Shown: positions 54,640 through 64,000 of the stretch, one piece after another
Layout: each line of letters opens with the position of its first letter
How positions within the stretch are numbered: the stretch's first letter is position 1
Position numbers and translations under genes: made by a program
DNA from: Massariosphaeria phaeospora
Lineage: Eukaryota > Ascomycota > Dothideomycetes > Pleosporales
Assembly (NCBI GenBank): GCA_011032825.1
Contig: JAADJZ010000028.1
Span: 372,001-436,000, forward strand
Direction of reading: 5' to 3'
Length of the DNA stretch: 64,000 nt
The notes under the pieces: model-generated
What the model was told of the DNA's origin: nothing
Databases searched by the model: none
What the model saw: only the letters and a program-made list of their open reading frames with translations

Positions 54640-56808
54640 ATGGCAGACATTGCAGGTACGTTGGGTACGTTGTTTTCCGTCGGCGGTGACCATGAGCATG
54701 ACCATGAGCGACGTGACGTGTGTCCATGTCGTCTACCACCGTCAGCACCCCGCAGGCGGCACAGCACCGGCTCTCATAATGCTCCATGGCACGCCTGCTA
54801 CCCCGCTGCCTACCATGCCCATGGGTACTCGAGTGTCCTCCTTTGTCCTGGTCAATAACCGTGTCTGTATCTAGGCCTCACCATTGCCATCTTCGACCAG
54901 CTGCTCAAACTCGGCGAGCGGACGGGACAACTCATCTCAGACGCCCGCTCATTCAACGAGGTTGGCCGCCTAGATATTGCCCAGCCAAGACCGCACACCT
55001 AGATAACACTTCTACAGGACACGGAACAGTACTACAGCAAGGTCGTCGATGAGAACAATCGAACAAAACAGCTCCGCCACATCTTGTTCGAGCCGAGTCC
55101 CATCTGTGAGACACCACGCACTGCGCGCAACCCACCCAACTGATCATCTCTAGATGGCGGTCTTACGCTATTCCAGAACTTCGACGCCGACGTCCAGGAG
55201 CAGATCAAAGTTTTTCTCGGCCGGCTCGTGCACATGCTCACCGAAGCCATAGATTTGCTCGAAAACCGCTATGGAACCTCCATAGAGGCAACGAAGTCAC
55301 CAACCTTGACCCCTTCCATGTCCCAGCTATCCTTGACCCCCAGTAGAAGCTCGCAGGAGACGAGGAGCCCATCGCCAAGATCATCATGGAAATTATTCCC
55401 GCAAAGATCAATCACCTTGCTGAAGTGGTCCTTCCAAGATAAGAAGCGGACCGAAGAGGTTCTCAGAGACTTCTCCGACCTGAATGGCCGTATCCACGAA
55501 AACATCAAGCTCTGGTGTCTTGCATCTTCCATCGGGTTGAACATGCAACATCTGAGACGCCTGCAGAATGACGAGAGCGCAAAGCAATTAGGATTCAACA
55601 TCGACGCCACCCTGCAGATAACCGCCACGGAAGCAGGCCACACGGAGTATTCTTTTGAGCTTGGCGATCTGTGGGCTGAGTCGTTACGTAGAGCCGCACC
55701 CGTGGAAGATAGATTTGCTCTGTGTCACGACGATGGAAAGACGTTTCTGATGGAGCATCGCCGGTATGAAGGTCAGCATGACTCCAGCGGCGAGGTGGAT
55801 TCAAGAACCAAAGAGCTTGTTAACAACCTGGCCGGTCTGCTTTCACAGCCCAAAGAGCAGGTCTTTTGCATACCGCGCTGCGTGGGCTGGAAGTATCTCC
55901 AAAGCAGAAGCACCATTGCCTTTTTATTCGAGACTCCTGGGGGGTATCAGCCTAATCCCATAAGTCTTTACCGTCTGTTAGATACGAAAGGGGTCAAGTT
56001 AACGCTCGGAGAGAGATTCAGGTATGTATATTGGATTACAGTTCATAGAGTATCGATTGACATTGAATCAGACTTGCAACGGCCCTGGCTAAATGTGTAA
56101 CACAGTTACAAATGGTGAAATGGGTAATATTTACCCTACGTTTTTCTCCTTTGCGCCAGCTGACAGTGATAGGTTCACGAATCGTTCCGAAGCGAGAACA
56201 TTCTTTTCTTCCCGGACAAATCCAAAACATCGTTGACGCCGGAGAGTGGGATATCGTACATCAACTATGCAGATCCTTGTGTATTAGGATTCGAGTTCAC
56301 CCGTCCCGAATTGGACTTTTCCGCCGGATTCGCAGACCTCTGTCTAGAACGAGACGTCTACCGCCACCCCGAACGCCAAGGCAGACCTGGTCGGATGTTC
56401 AACAAGATCCACGACATCTACGCTTTAGGTATGTCTCCTAACCATTTCGCATTGATATCACTCACTCATGCAATTTAGGCGTGGTACTGCTCGAGATCGG
56501 ACTCTGGCAGCGCGCTTTAACTCTTGGTAGGACTTCACCACTTCATACGCTGTACACCCACTAATAAATCTCCAGAAAAGAACCACTTCAAGACGGCACG
56601 CGACCCGTTCGTCATCCAAGCACAGCTCCTCAAGCAAGCGCAACGAAGACTCGGCGACAAGATGGGCGAGAAGTACCAACAGGTAGTCATAGCGTGCCTG
56701 ACAGGGCAATTTGGCGTAACTAATGATACGCGGGAGGATCTAAAGCTGCAGCAGGCTTTCCGTACGCAGGTCGTCGATGTTTTGGACAGAGTTGCTGCAT
56801 ATATCTGA
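54640..56808 (+). CDS. HeLo-like N-terminal domain with degenerate kinase-like C-terminus (DUF7580-like)
   Basis: Eight exons: 54640-54655, 54875-54960, 55018-55105, 55154-56021, 56072-56123, 56173-56428, 56479-56526 and 56576-56808. Total 548 residues. The second intron (54961-55017) has a weak GTTGGC donor. The first intron (219 bp) is long. The N-terminal helical domain resembles fungal prion-inhibition/HeLo proteins: GLTIAIFDQLLKLGERTG, then FQNFDADVQEQIKVF, and the LLKWSFQDKKRTEEVLRDF segment. The C-terminal half has kinase-like order without catalytic residues: RLATALAKCV, HESFRSENILFF in the place of the catalytic loop, no DFG, DIYALGVVLLEIGLW. HeLo domains form membrane-damaging assemblies in regulated cell death of fungi. 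Its partner may be the divergent kinase gene. Confidence 0.85.
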
Positions 56809-57256
56809 GGCGAGTAAGACTTTTGGTACGTTGAAGACTCATTGCAATCGTTGACTTGTTAGATCGGCCTCCTGTTGATTTCGAAACGCTGTAAATCCAC
56901 TGTTTCACTGCATTGTTCAGATTCCGTTGCGCCCTGTACTAGTTTCGCACAATACATTGACCAAAAAAAGAGCCAACACACATCGTTGACGAGGAAAGTG
57001 AACGCACTTTCTGCACGCGTGATATATCCTACGTACGCCACATCCGAGATCCAGACCCTCGCCGTTAGAATTCCTTCAAAACAATGCTGGACGAGGCGTT
57101 CCCAGGTACCCCAAATTTAACACGAACATTGTGTTATCGCCGCCACTAGATGCACAATACATCAATGCAACTCTCAACATCCACATATGAAGTCCACCAC
57201 CTCAACTCCAACTTTCTTCAATTTTCTTCTCAGTTTGCATAGTACACACATCTACG
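56809..57256. other. Intergenic
   Basis: No supported gene. 3' region of the HeLo-like gene and promoter of the next gene. Confidence 0.5.
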
Positions 57257-58267
57257 ATGCCTCCACCACGCACGACCTCAACACTGAAAGGCCAGCAACA
57301 CAAGACAACGACCACCTCGGCCAACACCGCGTCACAGCCTCGGCATGGGATACAACCCAATTCTCAACCCCTCCGCTGCCCCTCCCCTGCGGCTACCGAC
57401 AAATCCAACGCTGTCGACTTCCTAACCACACAGCTCGCACAAGCCAAACTCACGATCCAGACGCTCCGAGAAGACGCCGCTGCCAGCGCGTCACCCCCCG
57501 ACACCACCCTCATCAACACCCTCCAATCCCACCTCGCCAGCACCACCACCGCCCTACATGCCTCCCAAGCCACGACCCACACCCTCGCCACCACGCTCCA
57601 AACCTCCGCCTCGCACACCTCCCCCACCACCCCCATCACCACCCCAACAACAACCCCACCCGCCCTCACCACCGCCCTCCACAACATCACACACCTCACC
57701 CGCACATGCGCGCGCCTCGAATTCTTACTCAGCGACCGCGACCGCGCGCTGCGCCGCTGGAAAGCGCGCTGGACATGCGAACGCGCAGTCGCAGACGCTG
57801 AGATGGACGCGCGGCAGGCGCTGCGGGAGCGCGCGCTGGATGCGGAGTGTGTGGTTGAGGGGTTGAGGGAGGAGATCGATGAGTTGAGGGGGTTGAATGA
57901 GAGGTTGTTGGAGGAGGTGGGGCGGGTGGAGGGGAGGAGGTTGGAGGGGGAGTTGGTGGGGTTGAGGATGAGGGAAGGGGGGGATGGGGATGGGGGAGGG
58001 GGAGGGAGTACGCTGGACGGAGACGTGAGGGAAAGGGTTGATGAAGACGCCGTGCGTAACGTCGATGATGATAATAGTGCTACTATTAGTGAATGCGCAA
58101 ACGTGCAGCAGGGCTGCTCTACTACTACTACCCACAGCATGTCCAAACCGCGTACAATGAATCGCCGGAATCGTGGCACTAAAAGGCAGCTTGTTGAGCG
58201 AGAGCAAGAGCAAGAGCGAGAGCGCGAAAGGGCTGTGAGGCGCGTGGCGCGCGCGTGCTGGGATTGA
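57257..58267 (+). CDS. Coiled-coil hypothetical protein
   Basis: A single-exon protein of 336 residues. The first 50 residues are disordered (PPPRTTSTLKGQQHK). A coiled coil at about 50-130 is rich in Ala/Thr/Ser. The strongest helical block (about 145-240) contains CARLEFLLSDRDRALRRWKA and a Leu/Glu heptad part (VVEGLREEIDELRGLNERLL). After a Gly-rich linker the C-terminus is Arg/Glu-rich with NLS-like KRQLVEREQEQERERER. No known domain. The alternating G-rich and C-rich strand over 57,500-58,000 produces long shadow frames on both strands that are not separate genes. Confidence 0.68.
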   Translation: MPPPRTTSTLKGQQHKTTTTSANTASQPRHGIQPNSQPLRCPSPAATDKSNAVDFLTTQLAQAKLTIQTLREDAAASASPPDTTLINTLQSHLASTTTALHASQATTHTLATTLQTSASHTSPTTPITTPTTTPPALTTALHNITHLTRTCARLEFLLSDRDRALRRWKARWTCERAVADAEMDARQALRERALDAECVVEGLREEIDELRGLNERLLEEVGRVEGRRLEGELVGLRMREGGDGDGGGGGSTLDGDVRERVDEDAVRNVDDDNSATISECANVQQGCSTTTTHSMSKPRTMNRRNRGTKRQLVEREQEQERERERAVRRVARACWD

Positions 58268-58616
58268 GATTGAGCGGCGCGCGTATCCGATGGTTCTGAT
58301 CCATTGTACGGTGCCCACGTGCGTGGGTGCTACTACCGGGGGGGTACGTATCTACTTATAAATCGTCACAGACCACGGAATTGACGCCGTCTCACGCTAC
58401 GCGCTGGCCGCTAGATACCTACCGGGGCGGACGCCGTTCCGTTTCAACGTTTCAACGTTGGAGATAGGATAAGATTGAGCTTCTGGATTCGGATGATTAG
58501 AAGCGGTTTTTGAGATATGCGGAGGGAGGGGTGGAGCGGAGCTGAGCTGCACGTAAAGGTCTAAGGGGGGGAGGGAGAGGAGAGAAAAGTGTGTTAGGAG
58601 CTGTGCTTGGTGGTTT

Positions 58617-58639
58617 GGCTAGCTGGCTAGCTGGCTAGC
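58617..58639. repeat. GGCTAGCT tandem repeat
   Basis: Nearly three units of GGCTAGCT. Shorter GCTAGCTAGC words recur at about 32060 and 47290. Confidence 0.85.
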
Positions 58640-58979
58640 AGACAGTGGAGTCGAATGCCTCTTTTAGAAATCCAACTCGTTTTCATCTATCCTCAATCCC
58701 CCCTAACTAACGTAAACATTAGATCAAGGCTAGTTGTCTCCACTTTATCTCCTAGAGCTTTTATCTCAGCTCGTTGGAAAGTACGCTTCCTGTAGGTTTA
58801 TATTTGGCGTTGAAACGGCGTCAGGTAGCGGCGGGTGGTGTGGAAATCCGCTGGTCTGTGTCGGCTGTGACGATTTAATAGTACCTAGCTGGCTACGGTA
58901 CTTGCTATCGAATATCGCTAATGCTTTCGACGGGTTGTTTGTTTGTTGGTATTGGAGTATTTATAATTAATCGAATTAA

Positions 58980-58994
58980 AGCTCAGCTCAGCTT
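58980..58994. repeat. AGCTC pentamer run
   Basis: AGCTCAGCTCAGCTT; the same AGCTN repeat family as the other runs. Confidence 0.85.
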
Positions 58995-59837
58995 CTGCAC
59001 AACGGATTCGATGGATTATTTCAATCTAACTTGGACATGCCCCAGCTTACTCCGTAGTGCGTTTGTGATTCTGTTGGAGGGTTGATAGGAACGGAACGGC
59101 GTGGGTGGTAATGTTAATGTTCGACTCGGCTCGGTTCGGGTGGTGGATGGCAAGGCATAGGCATGCATCTCTGGGTACATACGTCTCTGACACCTACGTA
59201 CCTAACGCAGCAAACACCGAGCAAAGGGCCTATTAAGTCATGTCAGGCCCCCTTTGAATAAGTTGGTCCAACATCAGAGGATTAAGCAAGTCGACTTCAT
59301 GGCCTTAGTCGCCGCAGTCAACTTAACGCTAGCTATTTTAAGAGGACGCTATTGATGACTAAGGCAAGTTTGGACTTGATCGAGGAAGGCGGGCGTTCTT
59401 GTTGTTTTTCGCTTCGGTTTTACGCTAATACTGGAGAGAAAGCTTGAATTAGCCCTGGTCAACTTTAAGCTGCCTCAATTAGGAAAGTCAGCTTGCTGCG
59501 ATTTAAACGTTTCAACTGCGCTTTAAGGTATACCGGGCGTGTCGGACACTGTGTAGCGCTGAGCTTAATTATCCTTACTGCGTCTAGAGATGCATAAGTA
59601 AGATTTGAACGTGTCTACTATAAATTCAAGTGGATAACAAGAGCCTGTGCGTGTTTCTCCTAATAACCCGCGGTAGCCGTGCCAGAGGCTCGAGTTAGTC
59701 GATATACCCCAGATTGTACGGTAGATAATCTGACCTGTTCCACATATTTAAGACATGCGTCCATATCTCTGTACCCAGTTCTCTTCCCAAACGTCGTTCA
59801 TTCCACTTTTCACTATTCATTCATTTCATCCTCCGTG

Positions 59838-61070
59838 ATGTATCCCACACTCTTTACCCCTGCTTTAGCTTTCTCAATCTACTCCTGTCTTTCGGGCTTA
59901 TTTCTTCCTGCACACGCCGCCGCCATCGCAGCTAATCCACCTATTGTTTTACCCTTAACCAAGGGCGTCCACCCCAGAGACCCCTCCATCGCAAAACGCA
60001 GCGGCGCCGAAACTGAATTGATCAAATATGGCCCAGCTCTCAGCGTCACTGTCACCATCAGAGATGAGCCCTACGAAATGATCCTCGACAGCGGAGACCC
60101 CAACGTATGGATCGCTCAATCCAATTTCGTCTGCGTTGACAGCAAGAGCCAAAGTGAAGTACCACAGGCAAACTGTAAGCTCGGAAGCAAGTTGTATCCC
60201 GGGCCGTTTCCCGCATCGACTGCCAAGGAAGCCGACCTGGTTTATGGAGACGGGACTGAGATTTCGGGCATGTGGGCGGTGACACCTTCCTTGTCTCTCA
60301 ATGGGATCAAGGTGAAGGATGTGAATATGGTATTCGCAGATGGGCTCGCAATCCGTGGAGATCGGCACACTGTGGGCTCCTTCGGTACGAGCTGGATGCC
60401 GGGGCAAAACAGCATCTGGATGGAACTTTGCAAGCAGAACAATCTCCCTACCCAGTTTACTCTGGCACTTGATGAACCACTCGGCGATGGAGCGAAGGCT
60501 GGATACCTAGCTATTGGCGGAGATATTGGTACTCAAGTGCAGGTCTCGGGTTCGTGGGGAACTGCGCCTCTGGGGGCTGGAGCAGCAAAGTATGGTGGGT
60601 GGGCATTTGAAGGTGCTAAGGCGAAGTGGAAGGATGGCACCAAGGACACAGTCATGCCATTAAAGGTAGAGGTGCAGTTGGATTCCGGTAAGAGCGCAGT
60701 TCTGTCCCCCATTTTCACTAACCAATGTCGCCCAGGCGCCACCTCAATCTACCTGCCTAAGAACATAGTCGACGCCTTCGCCAAGACCTTCACGCCTGTT
60801 CCGCAGTACAAAGCGAGCGAAAACATCTGGAAAATGGATTGCGACGCCAAGGGGCCTGCAACGCTCGAATTCGAGATTGGAGGCGTCGACTTCAAGATCC
60901 CGACAAGAGACCTGCTCGACGAGGACGGGGATTGTTGGTGTGCTTTGCTGTTGTTCGCCATGGAGGGGCCGGGGCTCGAAACTGTGGTTTTGGGTCAGCA
61001 GTTTTTGCAGAATGTCGTCGTGAAGCATGACTTCGATCAGCGCTCCATGTCGTTCAAGCAGAGAGTCTAG
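59838..61070 (+). CDS. Aspartic-peptidase-like secreted protein, second Asp apparently lost
   Basis: A single-exon protein of 410 residues from the ATG at 59838 (open upstream only from a GTG). A signal peptide covers about 1-24 (YPTLFTPALAFSIY and on to a cleavage site near AHA). The fold follows the pepsin family A1: the first active-site motif is MILDSGDPNVW (Asp in DSG), the flap region is near LVYGDGTEISG, and the second half holds SIYLPKNIVDAF. In the position of the second DTG/DSG motif, ahead of SIYLP, the sequence reads CRPGATS, where the catalytic Asp is missing. It is therefore probably inactive or uses a different residue; a nearby LDSGKSAV is earlier and less well aligned. Extracellular role unknown. 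Confidence 0.8.
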   Translation: MYPTLFTPALAFSIYSCLSGLFLPAHAAAIAANPPIVLPLTKGVHPRDPSIAKRSGAETELIKYGPALSVTVTIRDEPYEMILDSGDPNVWIAQSNFVCVDSKSQSEVPQANCKLGSKLYPGPFPASTAKEADLVYGDGTEISGMWAVTPSLSLNGIKVKDVNMVFADGLAIRGDRHTVGSFGTSWMPGQNSIWMELCKQNNLPTQFTLALDEPLGDGAKAGYLAIGGDIGTQVQVSGSWGTAPLGAGAAKYGGWAFEGAKAKWKDGTKDTVMPLKVEVQLDSGKSAVLSPIFTNQCRPGATSIYLPKNIVDAFAKTFTPVPQYKASENIWKMDCDAKGPATLEFEIGGVDFKIPTRDLLDEDGDCWCALLLFAMEGPGLETVVLGQQFLQNVVVKHDFDQRSMSFKQRV

Positions 61071-61797
61071 TAGACAGTGTACACGTTCAATCTCTTGTGA
61101 TACGAAAGGCGTCAGCGGGGTTAGGCAAAAGCCACTCTCGTGATTATGCTGTTGAACCGTCGCTGGTAGTTGTTACTCAGCAAGAGAACTCGGAGCATCA
61201 GTCATTTGCGAGGAAAACTCCAACTGTGCCAATAGCCACGTAAATACAAATGAGGCTCCCCTTGAGCATTCGCGCAAACTTTTTATCCTGCTAGGGGACC
61301 ACAGGCTTGGTAATATGAAGTAGTTATCTTTCGACGCAAACAGATGAGGCTCGTCGCGGGAGCTCGTGAAAACCCCTTGCTACGGGCACGGAATAGTAGT
61401 GAAACGATTTGATCGTTCCCAGTCACAATTTGTGGTATAATGAGCCGATGTAACGCTCACGTGCAAAGGAAGGAATGAATAGGTAGAGACAGCAAAGCAT
61501 GACCAGGTGCGGGGTAAAGCTGGAAAGCAATGGCCACGTGACCTGAAACGGCCCCGGCCGGCCTCGGCAGGCGCTAAGTACGGCACGCGATTAGTTGGGA
61601 AGCTTGGGCCTGCGCGTGGAATCTTCCTACGCCCGGGCACCACTCTCGACTCTCTTCCTTCTACGACTATGAATTTTCGTCTATGCACGAAGGCTAGAGT
61701 CCCGTCCCTCGATATGCCAGTTTTCTACCGTCGCGCATGAAAGTTGGCTTGTCTCTCCAATCGTATTTGCAGATAAATCGGCTCGTCGCGTCCAGAT
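61071..61797. other. Intergenic
   Basis: No supported gene. Short frames only. Confidence 0.5.
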
Positions 61798-62862
61798 GTC
61801 TACCAGAATTGCTGTCGCCAGCGCCGTGGGCCGGTCGGGTCGTCGCTATCTCGTAGAGAGAATATTACAAGATCGTTCCGGGCCGCTTGGGCGCGTATAT
61901 CTGGCTTCGTCGTAGGGCCTCCAGCGCAGAGACTGCGGTACTTATTTAACTGACTCCAGTGTAGGGCGGCGGGTAGCAGCCAGCGTTATGTCCTGAAAAG
62001 CGTGTCAAAGATAGACTTCACGTATCTCGACGACATGTTCGCCGATCTTCGCGACTCTCCCTACATCCGCGTCGCTGACGACGCAATTCCCGATCGGTCC
62101 ATGTTTGCGTACAAATACCTCAGAGACCATCTTCTCTCGTTCGTCTAGAAGGACCTCCCGCTTCCAATAACGAAACGAATCCTACGAGACTCTCTCCGCG
62201 GCCTCGCTACTTTGCACGAGAAGGGCATTGTACATACGGATATTAAGGCGAACAACATCATGGTGGATTGGGAGGAGACGGACGGGAATGTCCACATCCA
62301 ACGGGTTCAGATCGCTGATCTGGAAGATGCTGCGTACGTTCCGGACGATGAAGTTGTATTCAGAAGGCAGGTTGGGAATTGGATGTGGCGAAGTCCTGAA
62401 GCTCACGCTTCCAGCAAGGTCCAGAAACTGTCGGATATCTTTTCGTTTGGTGTTGTCGTAGGTTGCGTTGTCTAGCTCACTGCTCGCATCTTTGCTGATC
62501 TGTCGTACACAGTGCGTATATGCCATAACAAAACGAGTAATTTTTGCGGTTGATGATGAGGAACTCAAAGAAGGCGAGGAGAAGCTAGCCATTGTTCTGG
62601 AGCGCCAGCTGTCGTATTTTTCTCAAGACATGGACAGCGTGGTCGGCTTGATTCAATATCTGGGAGACAATCCATGGGCCAAGATCTTCACCGTGATAAC
62701 AGAAGGCTTCAACAAGGAATTTCCTCGGAAGCCGTTTGAGCTGTGGCGCGGTCTTGAACCAGACTTCAAGGATCTCGTCGGAAAGATGACGAATGTCGAT
62801 CCGGAACGGCGAATCACCGCTTAGGAAGCTTTAGCTCATCCATGGTTTGCGGATGTAGCATG
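61798..62862 (+). pseudogene. Protein kinase pseudogene
   Basis: Kinase-like sequence with a recognisable order: a possible N-lobe piece (RSGPLGRVYLAS) upstream, KYLRDHLLSFV, then TKRILRDSLRGLATLHEKG, the catalytic-loop part HTDIKANNIMVDW, ADLEDAAYV where DFG is expected, MWRSPEA (APE-like) and the C-lobe segments KIFTVITEGFNKEF and DLVGKMTNVDPERRITA, EALAHPWF. A 56-bp intron-like gap (62453-62509, about) still has splice-like ends. The frame is interrupted by TAG at 62146-62148 and 62821-62823, and by additional stops and frame changes upstream of 61980. Both internal TAGs fit CAG (Gln) changed by one C-to-T step. The parent gene was a fungal kinase of an unknown subfamily. Confidence 0.7.
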
Positions 62863-63038
62863 AAGCTCTTAGAAGAAAAGAAGAGACAGTGGGGAGCATC
62901 GATGAGCTTAATAAGCTGACTAGTACGCGCCAAGCCACTACTGGTGGACCCGGAACCGGCGGGCATCTCCGCACTCTTCGTTTTCCTTCTTCTCATCCGG
63001 TGTTGCATCACATATTTCACTCCACTTCCTAGTCAGTC

Positions 63039-64000
63039 ATGGAATCTCACACATACGAGATGTGGGTAGATGGTAAAGCGCAAGTAGGCAAGGCGGAGCA
63101 GTCAGTCAGCGCCCCTCGCCGGCATTCATCTGCCGCTACGGTTCAGGATCTAATAAAAGCTATTCAGGATAGCAGTGGAAGATCCTGCCACCGGCGAAAT
63201 GTTTGCATATTGCCATGCAGCTTCTTCCGAAGATGTCGATCAAGTCGTTCAGCTCGCACACGGAGCCTTCAGATCTGGTGTCTGGTCTAAAGCACCGCGC
63301 CACGTGCGCGCTGACGTACTCGATAAGATCGCAGAGCTTCTAACAAAAGCTCTCCCACGTCTTATCGAACTTGAGGTCCGACAAACTGGCCGAGCTATCC
63401 GTGAAATGAATGCCCAGGTTCCTACTCTGGTGAAGTGGTTCAAGTATTACGCAGCTATCATACGGACAGAAGAGCGCGCTGTACTGCCTACAGTAGGAAA
63501 ATTGCACAATTGGATCGATCGCAAACCGCTGGGGGTGGTAGCCCAAATCACGCCGTTCAATCACCCGATGCTTATCGCTGTGAAGAAGATTGCACCTGCA
63601 CTCGCAGCGGGAAACTCAGTTGTACTGAAGCCGTCGGAGCTAACACCGCTGACGAGCCTTGAGCTGGGGAATATAATGAAGGAAGCGGGCTTGCCGGATG
63701 GCGTGTTCAATGTGATTCCAGGTGATGGACCAACCACCGGAAAAAGTCTCGTTGAGCATCCACTCATCAAGAAAGTCGATGTGACTAGCGGAACCCCTGC
63801 TGGACGAGCGATCGGAGCCATTGCAGGCAGGAACCTCGCGCACTTTACAGCAGAGCTAGGAGGCAAAGCACCCCTCATTGTTTTTGAGCAAGCCAACATC
63901 GATCTGGCAGTCAACGGCATTGCGTTTGGCAGTTTCATCGCAAGTGGTCAGACTTGCGTCGCCGCTACTAGGATCATCGTGCAGAACTCCATCTTCGATA
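63039..64000 (+). CDS. Aldehyde dehydrogenase (5' part, cut by window end)
   Basis: Two exons are visible: 63039-63100 and 63168 to the window end. The 67-bp intron has a GTCAGT donor, a CAG acceptor and a CTAAT branch site. Splicing gives a start like MESHTYEMWVDGKAQV followed by IAVEDPATGEMFAYC, which matches the usual N-terminus of the family. About 298 residues are present. The NAD-binding and catalytic motifs are in place: TPFNHP (N152), KPSELTP, ELGGKAP (E250) and GQTC (C284), with spacing expected for active enzymes. The enzyme oxidises aldehydes to acids with NAD(P)+. Its exact substrate is unknown. The 3' part lies beyond the window. Confidence 0.92.

Larger units (their letters stand above)
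58268..59837. other. Intergenic
   Basis: No supported gene. Contains the GGCTAGCT run at 58617-58639, an AGCTC run at 58980-58994, and an AT-rich segment at 59220-59640 with many TTAAG/CTTAA words. The leader of the next gene begins after a TATTTAAG at about 59743. Confidence 0.5.

Overview
The window reads as nuclear DNA of a filamentous ascomycete (Pezizomycotina; class not determinable by eye). Genes lie on both strands with about 0.2 to 4 kb spacing. Introns are short (about 40-85 bp with GT-AG ends, apart from a 219-bp one in the HeLo-like gene) and often carry a CTAAC-like branch site. Several families are typically fungal: HAK potassium transporter, GT34 mannosyl/galactosyltransferase, secreted DPP IV and M28 aminopeptidase, HeLo-domain protein, Ctr copper transporter. 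No tRNA, rRNA, CRISPR array or intact transposon was recognised. Exon boundaries were worked out by hand from splice signals and reading frame.

Layout. 1-13 kb is sparse and accessory-looking: one GT34 gene, a 4.3-kb stretch without genes, then four unrecognised genes whose products are rich in Lys/Arg clusters (likely nuclear), one interrupted by an in-frame TGA. 14-24 kb holds an acidic orphan, an SGNH hydrolase, a long coiled-coil protein, a six-exon HAK-type K+ transporter and a MARVEL membrane protein. 25-40 kb is rich in exported and metabolic genes: dipeptidyl peptidase IV, a Gfd2/YDR514C-like nuclease with a C-terminal membrane anchor, an M28 aminopeptidase, an LVIVD-type secreted protein and a HAD phosphatase. 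41-48 kb holds an F-box-like protein, an F-box/ankyrin protein with a four-copy FPxL...W repeat, an aldo-keto reductase and a Ctr copper transporter.

49.5-56.8 kb is the most striking part. A 1502-residue protein kinase-Sel1-ankyrin protein is transcribed divergently, across 242 bp, from a HeLo-like/degenerate-kinase protein of 548 residues. This resembles the sensor-plus-executor layout of fungal non-self recognition and regulated cell death. 57-64 kb ends with a coiled-coil orphan, an aspartic-peptidase-like secreted protein whose second catalytic Asp appears lost, a kinase pseudogene with CAG-to-TAG type stops, and the 5' part of an aldehyde dehydrogenase cut by the window edge.

The secreted DPP IV and aminopeptidase would act together on extracellular peptides. 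K+ and copper uptake genes are ordinary housekeeping transporters. No secondary-metabolite cluster is evident.
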